Shown here: positions 26,101-29,023 of the stretch, in pieces
Layout: each line of letters starts with the position of its first letter
How positions within the stretch are numbered: the stretch's first letter is position 1
Assembly: GCA_934746185.1 (NCBI GenBank)
Contig: CAKVEY010000003.1
Location: 1-29,023, forward strand
Direction of reading: 5' to 3'
From: an uncultured Clostridia bacterium
GTDB taxonomy: Bacteria; Bacillota; Clostridia; Christensenellales; UBA1242
DNA: 29,023 nucleotides
Notes under the pieces: generated by a model
Seen by the model: the letters and a program-made list of their open reading frames with translations, nothing else
What the model was told of the DNA's origin: nothing
Databases searched by the model: none
Translations under genes and position numbers: made by a program

Positions 26101-29023
26101 GCTTGTAATATAAGAAAATTCAAGAGTGATATTATTTGTTTCACCGAACAATCCACCAACAACTTGTCCACTAACAACAGAACTTAAATTATTTACATTT
26201 TCAATTAAATTTGTAGTAATTAATTCAAACCTGTTTCCGTTTTCAACCTTGGCACTAATTGTTCCAACTACTGAACTATTGCTATCATTTTTTATAGAAC
26301 CAGTAAAATATAAATTAGAATAGTTTTCGTTAGTTGTGTTAATTTTGCTAATTATACCACCAACTAATTTTGCGTTACTTTGTATATTTGCTTTAACTTT
26401 TATGCCATCAATTTTTCCAAAGTTTTCGCAAACTAAACCACCAATACTATCACATTCGCCTTTATCAATAATTTTTAAATCAATGTTATATATATTATTG
26501 TTTTTGTTTAAGAAATTATATTCTCCACAAATCGTTCCAAAGTTTTCGCAAACTAAACCACCAAATTTAGATTGCGTGCTTAATAAAATTACATTGCCAC
26601 TAATAGTTGAATTTTCAATAATTCCGTATTCACCATTATTATTAAACATTAAGCCAATATTATAACCTAAGTTAGATTTTATTGTAATATTTGCTAAGAT
26701 TAAATTAACATTTTTAATTTGTCCATTGTTTGTTTTTGCAATTAAGCCGAAATCATTACTTATTGTTATTTCGTTAGCATTTATAATTATATTAATATTT
26801 TCAAGTTTATAGTCAATTTCTTCGCTTTCAAAAATACTATTTGTACCATTATAAATTAGGTTATAAATTGAATTTTTATTATTTAGGTTAGAATATTCGC
26901 TATAAACAAACTCACCATTAATTCCACCATTTGTTACATTTTTAATTTGTCCATTTAAAACAACATCTTCTTTTAAAGTATAAAATTTGCCGTCTACAAT
27001 AGCACTATTTGATGTTAAAATATAAGGGAAATTTTCTGTTCCGTCTGCCACTACAACATAAACATATTTATAAACTGAATACTCACCATATTCATCATAT
27101 CTACTAGAATTTGCATTAATTTTAACCCTAGTAACACCAGGAGATTTTATAGTTACAACACCAGTATTCGCTTCAACATCTATGCTGTTATTTGCACCCA
27201 TTATTTCATAATTTAAACTACCGTTAGTAACTTCGCCCACTTTGCTTGTTGCTTTTGCTAAAATTTGACCGAAGTTATTTGAACTTTCAAGATAAACAAA
27301 ACCATCTTGATTTAAAATTTCAATATCGTCAACTTCAACTTTATTTTTTAAAGTAACATTAATAGGCACTAAATAATATTCATTAGAGTTTGCTAAATCT
27401 GCAATTTTAATAGTTAAACCAAAAGTAAATTTACCATCAATAAATTTATGATTTTTTTCTGCAAAGAAAATTATTTGTTTAAACGCACTATTTTCTTTAT
27501 CTTTTAAGGCATAACTTTCATTAGTAATTTGTCCATAACTATTGTTAAAGTTTTTAAATTCAACAAAGTTTGCTGGGAAAATATATTCAACGCTTAATTT
27601 TACATTATTAAGTGACGTGCTTGAAATTTTTATCAATTTTTCAACATCTAAAACATTGATGTTTTTATTTCTACTATCATAATCTAGTTCCATTCCATCT
27701 ACAACTTCAACAGAATTTTGCACGGCACTTACGCCAGAAATTGGATAGTATGTGTTAATTTCAAATTCTAAATTAACATCATCTTGCAATAAAATTGTAT
27801 TTACATTGCCGTTATCATTATATAGTTTTAAAGTAATTGTTATTTTAATTTTGTTTTCACTAGATTTTAGTGCGTAAATATTAAAAGTTAAATCTTTTTT
27901 GCTTAAAAGAGTAGTTTTTATTATGCTTTCATCTTCACTGCTAATACTTGCTTCAAAAACAGTTGCATTTTGTGGATTTTCAATCTTTATGTTTGCAGAA
28001 TTTTTGCCTTCAATTAATCCTATGTAATAATTAGTTACCACTTCGCCGTCAATAGTTTCTGTTGTAGTTTTAATATTATTACTATCTAAGTTTAAAGTAA
28101 ATGGCTCTAAATTTTCATCGTAATAATTATAAATAACTATTTTCTTAGATTTTGTTTCAACACCATTTTTGCTAACTAACTTAAATTCAACTTCACCTTC
28201 AAGATTTTTGCTTGTTAAAACAAATGATAGTCCACTGCCAGTTCTTACATTAGATATTAGTTCTTCGCCTTTTAAAATATTTAAACTAACAACGCTACTT
28301 AAATCAACTAAATCAGTTCCACTATTTATTTTATATTCAACAGTTATTTCATTGCCGTTACTTTGCAAATAGTACTCATTTCTTTCATCGCTAAATAGTC
28401 CGTCAAAAGATAATTCTTTTACGCCAGGTAATAAATTTAATTTAATTGTTTTGGCAAGTTTTTTACTTATGTTACTATTTAATAAGTCGTTATCTAATTG
28501 ACCATCTACAAATAATGTTGAAGATACAAAACTTATTTTTGGCATTTTGTCGTCATCAATTTTTTCTTTTACATTTTTTGCTCTTATGTAAAAATTAGTA
28601 TCACTATCAAAAGCAAAGGTAGTTAAAGTTTCATAATCTAAAATTTGATTGTTAAATCTAACATCTAATAAGTTAAAATCTTCTTGACTAATTAAAACTC
28701 TAAAAGTTCTGTCGTAAGCACCAAGTTTAACCACAACAATGTTAAATTTTTCGCCGTTGCCTTGATTGTCATAATAATCGAAAATATCATAAGTAGAAAT
28801 AAATTCGTTACTATTTACAACAAGCGAAATAGGGTTTTCTCTAACATTTATAGGAATTTCAACAACTTTCACATAATCGTTTAGTCCTTTGTATCCTAAT
28901 TTTAATGTTAAAACATCGTTATTTACATTAACAGAATAAATTTTATAATTTTTTGTTAAACCTTCAATTTTATTAAATTCAACAATTGAGTTATTTAAAG
29001 TAGTTTTATCAAAATTAACATCT
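11197..29023 (-). CDS. Giant GLUG/Ig-like repeat protein, C-terminal 5,941 residues (partial; 5' end beyond the right edge)
   Basis: I do not recognise a named gene. Residues are counted from the first complete codon at 29022. The frame is open to the window edge and the first residues read DVNFDKTTLNNSIVEFNKIE, an Ig-like beta module, so no start is visible. Order: Ig-like modules to about 650; GLUG block from VADGTENFPY (658); Ig-like modules about 1,130-1,870, with VVDFVI at 1721; then GLUG blocks with entry segments at DNPIPITSKEEF (1879), INNPIIVSNTEEL (2308), VNTEDDLTNL (2886), YSPYEIDETK (about 3415), and further, more diverged ones near 3740, 4145, 4550, 5035 and 5160. Motifs such as TYVGGLIGEIDGGELENAYA recur throughout. 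A hydrophobic Gly/Ala segment lies at about 4866-4906. The last roughly 250 residues lack GLUG motifs and look like a separate acidic beta domain ending TLIFKKI. No LPXTG or C-terminal membrane anchor is seen. A surface location is inferred from paralogy with the neighbouring lipoprotein. No catalytic motif was recognised. Confidence 0.92.
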   Translation of the reverse strand, partial: DVNFDKTTLNNSIVEFNKIEGLTKNYKIYSVNVNNDVLTLKLGYKGLNDYVKVVEIPINVRENPISLVVNSNEFISTYDIFDYYDNQGNGEKFNIVVVKLGAYDRTFRVLISQEDFNLLDVRFNNQILDYETLTTFAFDSDTNFYIRAKNVKEKIDDDKMPKISFVSSTLFVDGQLDNDLLNSNISKKLAKTIKLNLLPGVKELSFDGLFSDERNEYYLQSNGNEITVEYKINSGTDLVDLSSVVSLNILKGEELISNVRTGSGLSFVLTSKNLEGEVEFKLVSKNGVETKSKKIVIYNYYDENLEPFTLNLDSNNIKTTTETIDGEVVTNYYIGLIEGKNSANIKIENPQNATVFEASISSEDESIIKTTLLSKKDLTFNIYALKSSENKIKITITLKLYNDNGNVNTILLQDDVNLEFEINTYYPISGVSAVQNSVEVVDGMELDYDSRNKNINVLDVEKLIKISSTSLNNVKLSVEYIFPANFVEFKNFNNSYGQITNESYALKDKENSAFKQIIFFAEKNHKFIDGKFTFGLTIKIADLANSNEYYLVPINVTLKNKVEVDDIEILNQDGFVYLESSNNFGQILAKATSKVGEVTNGSLNYEIMGANNSIDVEANTGVVTIKSPGVTRVKINANSSRYDEYGEYSVYKYVYVVVADGTENFPYILTSNSAIVDGKFYTLKEDVVLNGQIKNVTNGGINGEFVYSEYSNLNNKNSIYNLIYNGTNSIFESEEIDYKLENINIIINANEITISNDFGLIAKTNNGQIKNVNLILANITIKSNLGYNIGLMFNNNGEYGIIENSTISGNVILLSTQSKFGGLVCENFGTICGEYNFLNKNNNIYNIDLKIIDKGECDSIGGLVCENFGKIDGIKVKANIQSNAKLVGGIISKINTTNENYSNLYFTGSIKNDSNSSVVGTISAKVENGNRFELITTNLIENVNNLSSVVSGQVVGGLFGETNNITLEFSYITSFVNADFDLKGQIVGGLIAVSKGETKLNVVHSKVKLNGNVTGALIGTSENVSVDYAYTKSTGASGLINTVSENVKINKTYATNSYKLVNDRDNSSLLNSSDNYFANNYLLTLSDDNRDVFNNNNYFAISSGYNNGLPYLVYNNNGVSKRLMTVDVTSINANFKMSENSFGNHKYGLDNNVVVINDNSGSYNKAVIFLNNNLEYNLTDLINITVTPYDANTDLIKIISDNENIIKIENGKVRVLGLGNVTLTISSLTNSEVSAKIYINVIEKIKSFNVDYNNLDKLDNENYEFRISKNNNKLFGYSLEEKTENNGVSFIFTNTNNELLLNNNVVKDGENYVDDSLVIFTAREEYSEFVEIAPYYKLNFGGERINLIDSELKITNVKLSIITGATMISSNTTTVTITEKESATFEVYVKPENISGELSYEILDELSTNLELGGLTKVETSNGVNIYRVTINAISSNITKNEVGQIKIWHSSNKDLYLLINVIIKNSELKSVELNHYASKVTKYDDYNEIINKETTPSTDIVAGNLGVLNINLYPSYANITSVEVYSSVNDNNYILFNQIAYNADDNLVVVQNAGNVRNGIKLDVKKSKIVNGEFSFDGNLYVSTLLPKNIAENTIFTITVVCYSLGAEPIIQTIDLNAKALTSVVLTNLDGTDEFYIAKGGELTLNINKINLDEDSINSIVYDVTSEASGIEYSVSNNYLTVRCPILTPRNSVINITPKFTTYINNQRVEAKSETISIKVVDFVINEIDIEECVDGILNNNLGNSTILKARLNVNKFISFDSNNQKEVLEASNINLKIASLEDAISKNNFTWNILTRSNAGNIVYNNIKENGIYSNFNVRINEDGYYYIVGKNISTNTMALKVNISYVDGLVSLTNSGYSKEFITEFNLNVRTYSSLDNPIPITSKEEFLNMKAGEDYILLNDITLDAKFAGIKVDVKSFDGNNKIINIQNFVADSTSVTSLGLFNTVSENTIIKNVTVNILATQYYLNGEAKYGLNVNAQQLDALNFGVIAGINNGVITNCKVINQNLKEVNNVNIYKNLTIYVNASEVNDVNVGGLVGVNNGFITNSSVGFTGNYITINSTSELGGLTAINNNKISASFVKNITIYNNAKSKLTAGFVAENTENASVITSFVEGIKLASEQQIVEGGIFANSYVGGFVTINSGKIKDCYSNIRISTNKRSAGFVYNNTNGYIETCYTASTSSNSSQSYRGFVGNNEENITLDNNGIKYCYFLGEFNENASEDEYLEHATQITDLTKPENLEGFIFDNSSSTIWVIEPNGQGGNGLPKLYDAEKQIVSERKLLSENVGNANLYEYIYINNIIGTINNPIIVSNTEELLTALTNKEFLYSYYYNNKIVNTNINYSYINIVKDIDLSKLIDANNNVINSQTEIQKLQDITFAGNLNGNGMNLYNVTITAKNNTNYTSFGLFKQIGVEYTYNSSGKLVNNKLDEDNCSTIKNLNMDINTLSATITKSVGTLSGEIINSKLYNINLTGSDVVVTGANMVGGLAGRISGNSFVKGVSSSLSVKATYDNRFGDYDYKNITTKNIYKNSFDEDSFVDNPLNERVNIAGGLFGVVDIYKLDVTSYIQKAGSYSYYISANIDRTNNGNAVKSNIQFVKVLNNFTISGDIAGGLFGYVESGSNIYDARLVLNDDNQNIIGKYAVGGIAGKNKGYLSYLTVEHELNAQREIDAKDKNDYKVNHLFSNAENKATYVGGLIGEIDGGELENAYAKLNIVSKNSMNVGLIVGLSKNAQVSYVYGVGYLEAQDEVRNSSNIVTVSGGYASLIGRIGEFNLNSKISNVVSVLRNENLTNKFTLTGLIGYNNDERTEILGRNEQTEIEGLETNVGKNLSVDSLRTYSYAEFVSGLGSQPFISNNHFTINREAGDIYYRLTYNINGAVKEVNTEDDLTNLSKGSFTLTRDIYLTKPWTPNNSFSGTITSNERPVEDRDKIGPDGEKLGMYYKIFNLNINEKSNNVLGNIGLFTSSNKATFKNFTIVVGSNFTRPELKDNDGNVIQTRKEYSNLGSENYGLYINRNIVSDNENLGALCGSSVDSTFDNITIKFVKGISTTLTDVGGLVGYSVNSSFTNVNIKNIIVTKSNNENTSGSFVGGLVGNASIDSEINNINIETRLNGELISKQIKGNNYIGGLFGRVQGSNSSNSKISNVTLKNIALNTESGENVFAGSLVGEARNLEIANILVDNLCKLNINSNSQDLSTFNVGGLIGYLENASIENVNAKVSAGNFVINVNTGDRTKFELNVGGLVGSSLNGQISNVITLPKVNVITKNTQFTTVGGLTGKNNNGNIKNSIVKTNIKLSGASTIVYVGGLAGYSQNIEVNDSIYLGNIKPFVDNINNVGALIGANNNKISITNAYAIEDVNLVAKRNEDYGTFIKYSSFINNLASYLPNDVVSKNKEDLMFDSDIEEVSGEIITYKKGSIYSPYEIDETKIVENNGKYVLSNDNDYTYFVLNKDILLDKTLENVKGIIIGNGKTITTNNTFVNRVEENAIISSLTIKLENKTVNILGNNFTKNINSILANQNYGAIYNALVVGNVVNEQSTSFDLASFAPVAITNSGLINIVTSKVYAIIIVDNENVNLQASGFVVRNYGSIQNSLSVGNIEINNQNYKNIESNNIDAVCGFTSVNNSILINCVSAVTLPYKNKDNNFNYAFNYNGELDGEQKIINCRVDAYANGNYYSDKVNNEQYTTTSNLYDNFGGVSSDIWTKQNIGVLFGYSYPLLSVYVNDDFIKQNVITTLNVNEKEYYQVNNFGVLQNVINSLQNNNEITEMNIYQVASFNADIYKVERSGSTNKYTIVEDFKGFKLTKSLNYKGNNFVISGVTINNQIILNNKTTYGNYVGLFYFENNESSGVLKTNADINIENLGLKDINYSIYDNTENGYIYVGGIVAYSNGKVNISSCYVSGEIKTIEVKEEESNNNKEKNYKNLYVGGFAGYLFNAGESVTENGSTVIKTAVKIENSVSEVKINLTHLAVNYVYNDNADNSTASRIGHIAYVGGIVANAQNAEINSNISTGDIKCNSVQELNMGGIVGRLQQGKLMNNQTISKVLYTGAYLGYYKDANVELRYKVNAVAGTIDELNNTNKDNYTGNKYNKLLSLVNDSNFDESEVVLDGKINFNLEINNNAFTKNIDENVQTKLINDIKYTIITENDVDQNREINIESDNNYIVDLTNNSSVTIKSSKDLQNVNLIFINNNVTTISERLFDKLTNCTIINLTIKTDSELNSSAVANEVTNCNFLNITAKDIYVNDIVENNESSNASILIEYAKNSYFDNVNVKYGRLFSNKTYLGAIIGKSENTTINNSSNSATITSVSIASLNSYTAGLVGLASNSNIFKSVNDGLVYFKNSSPSKVYTSGIANGSNTIISFSINNGNVKGVIGKASGQENLVAGISNGAKVLYSINKGNVTSINGSSVSYGVSSQDVFYSYNRGTIASTKNAYGLTGKNAYFSYSLGGGYSPNGDFIAISFNSTSNIFSIKEIVESKLVANGSSTTMLKESMNILQSGDYDIIGSIENYVENGTETTVPIIKLIDEMWDSPLTVLTETIDGVEHKYYAISNSFELWYWSLKVCGINDDLDVKLVNDINMNGITYSTPAKQFTKTFDGQNYRILNLQISSNIGNTHWGLIGNNKGTIKNIYFQNPFIDESDNQLHLNAEMWFGIVAGQNSGTIENILVGSTDDNTFIKIQKTESGNGVEAARLRIGTITGENTGIVRSCEVLNFYNFSLWSYLEHKTSQSKDDNLRTIEIGGIVGKNNKTLEHCTFIGVINSVLINEHSHKSSASGAFHFFDVASTAHTWAGLIVGNGSATNCFALQNNRKDGDSYTGSYFLNVLTQNLAGVREYGNVTLDFDNPFPSQQALLSGISNGGAGATAAFGLVALGSIVVKGSFAAGPIYGAIIAGLTAAYTGITEGLLKEQNKASIKQSINSRGTKDEDYIYQTYKNTNNNEVVYETNCYNTKSNYVSKFMPIEATDAFNNLKDEALKQLLLRVVDDNIDKQQVVNTGNIDDALIPISKDFLTISNKIIAPKDYENKYYVYNEKQLAYALISNENKDIVLMDNIDLTNHVWDIASDKVQKLNNQQFISNGFYIVYGSNTNFITDLRNKFGDEVNDYCVDKVSSISSNLDYGKFDDIEINSTSLAYDEFEALFKQFGGRIDNSSGDKNTKYYVSSSEQLQLIADAMCGYTLYNKDNAKIHKNHKGINFKDKTIVLEKDLEIEDFSLDAYNYTIYQENEDENRLMFDAPSWYRTSGETMVSSDITYDYLEIKNSTSAFKAFQGTFDGNGKTITTNQALFAQNQGTIKNLTINYTSNEIKIYSGYGAIGVIVNMGSIDNVTIKCNNSLNVNISYNFADMISDVTIKGDNFDSATSINLISKVSISYGLFAGFNAGIINNCNLELKDRAELNINSYVNSMYGNAININTDTRTIKFNNVSREYKVYDNNNETNVKLQLTNNFYNLFGLIAGYNTGDITNINLDKISLTNNLTFGDKLNSGENGIVDYDKNSIQNNLTNYVGLISGNNSLLLEGNKQLENINVTDCQISLNSSHSQVGKRLSVENFVGMISGYSNYGANNVIVLNANIFSKDNGENSTKLYSGSIYGGVCPGLYYSSRTIEEISGNSTITKSIKIYRSSNLTFTNCFANNLNFVGNSYELIITKAKSYDENLTETTKEKDIKYYRSEIKTKLDGKEEVFGYLWVNVESSVSEDGTSVEEQYFFEGETLFDTSKSHYGATNFNKETRISLNDSISNNKTIKLNIQNVYNENGTDLGKEIEYNHTFQLKLQLEIRDLSGKVVGTIEMVDGNSIYYGFILDSEKTFNDFISSYVLLKEDGSKYSGVTIADQVVTINGQEFISSVTYDDTPILTNDDDNYGFTIKATFSGLTKIFDAENGKAFSEVVGDEFDFAGKDETISFGDSETITKTNASFNYKNANGEDITFSNITLIFKKI
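14305..14427 (-). other. Glycine/alanine-rich hydrophobic segment inside the larger giant protein
   Basis: Residues about 4866-4906 (visible numbering) include FGLVALGSIVVKGSFAAGP followed by IYGAIIAGLTAAYTGI. This is a stretch of about 40 residues with no Asn and one Lys, in a protein otherwise dominated by Asn, Ser, Thr and charged residues. Small residues recur at short intervals (GxxxG-like), as in glycine-zipper or membrane-inserting segments. It could be one hairpin of two short membrane helices. It is flanked by SQQALLSGISNGGAGAT before and a charged, helical-looking stretch with many Lys, Asp and Glu after (LLKEQNKASIKQ...). Its role is unknown. Confidence 0.7.
20367..27051 (-). repeat. 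Paralogous module block in the larger giant gene (matches 1584-8160)
   Basis: This span runs from VADGTENFPY to VNTEDDLTNL and carries the same ordered landmarks as the smaller gene. VADG is at 658, VVDFVI at 1721, DNPIPI at 1879, INNPII at 2308 and the next entry segment at about 2880. Gaps between them are 1,063, 159, 429 and about 575 residues. Protein similarity is clear at anchors such as YILLNDITL / YILLNDLTL, DCYSN, and SENTIIKNVTV / SENTTIKNVTL. Divergence between anchors is high, so the duplication is old. Confidence 0.75.
26415..26564 (-). repeat. Exact 30-bp direct repeat spaced by 120 bp
   Basis: The same 30 bases occur at 26415-26444 and 26535-26564, a period of exactly 120 bp or 40 codons. 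Both copies encode GGLVCENFG within GLUG motifs (..KFGGLVCENFGTI and ..SIGGLVCENFGKI). Synonymous sites are also identical, unlike most GLUG units here, which are far more diverged. This points to a recent internal duplication or conversion of one repeat unit. Confidence 0.85.

Noticed and set aside
2357..28372. A dozen plus-strand open frames of 60-110 codons inside the giant genes
   Set aside because: They are antisense shadows. Their Pro/Thr/Leu/Ser-rich peptides mirror the repeated GGLVG codons on the minus strand, and none has a convincing start context.
799..29023. Regularly recurring short motifs suggesting a CRISPR array or satellite DNA
   Set aside because: The recurrence is at protein level, with irregular spacing and diverged DNA, and continuous open reading frames run through it.
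799..29023. C-terminal LPXTG sorting signal or autotransporter barrel on either giant protein
   Set aside because: The C-termini (..VVYNNKI and ..TLIFKKI) have no LPXTG, hydrophobic tail or barrel-like terminal pattern.
1..29023. Alternative genetic code with TGA as tryptophan
   Set aside because: Frames of 10.2 kb and 17.8 kb are open under the standard code, Trp codons checked are TGG, and stops are TAG and TAA.

Overview
This window is AT-rich, roughly under one-third G+C by eye, and every gene I can support lies on the minus strand. Read in the direction of transcription it contains three things. First is the 3' part of a giant gene (29023 down to 11197, at least 5,941 codons, 5' end outside the window). 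Second is a complete giant gene (11034 to 799, 3,411 codons). Third is the first 182 codons of rpoB (546 to 1). RpoB resembles that of low-G+C Firmicutes. Stops are TAA and TAG, Trp codons checked are TGG, and two very long frames stay open under the standard code, so nothing suggests TGA recoding. A gut Firmicute (Clostridia such as the Christensenellales, or a Bacilli/RF39-like lineage) fits, but I cannot place it to order.

The two giant proteins are built alike. They have Ig-like beta-sandwich modules (Big_2-like), and then blocks of GLUG-type repeats, with recurring motifs like GGLVGxNxGxIxNS and FGLF.....TIKNLxV. These blocks are expected to form right-handed beta-helices. Most blocks open with an entry segment of the type NNPIxIxxxEEF....YxLxxDIxL...F.G.xDGNG and several close with a W...G.P.L segment. 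The complete protein starts with a lipoprotein signal peptide, so it should be an outer-surface lipoprotein. The larger protein's N-terminus is not visible.

The main result is that the two giants are colinear tandem paralogues. Matching landmarks occur in the same order with almost the same spacing over more than 2,000 residues. The larger gene then continues for about 2,800 more residues that the smaller lacks. These include a glycine/alanine-rich hydrophobic segment unlike the rest of the protein and a C-terminal region with no GLUG repeats. If the N-termini are of similar length, about 300 residues of the larger protein lie beyond the right edge.

The spacers are short. Between the giants (11035-11196) are a strong hairpin after the larger gene, an inverted repeat with a possible promoter, and a ribosome binding site. 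Between the smaller giant and rpoB (547-798) are a good intrinsic terminator, a near-consensus sigma-70/SigA promoter with 17-bp spacing, and an rpoB leader of about 100 nt. The terminator and promoter isolate rpoB from the surface-protein genes, so adjacency does not mean co-expression. No rplL lies upstream of rpoB. No RNA genes, insertion sequences, CRISPR arrays or plus-strand genes were supported.
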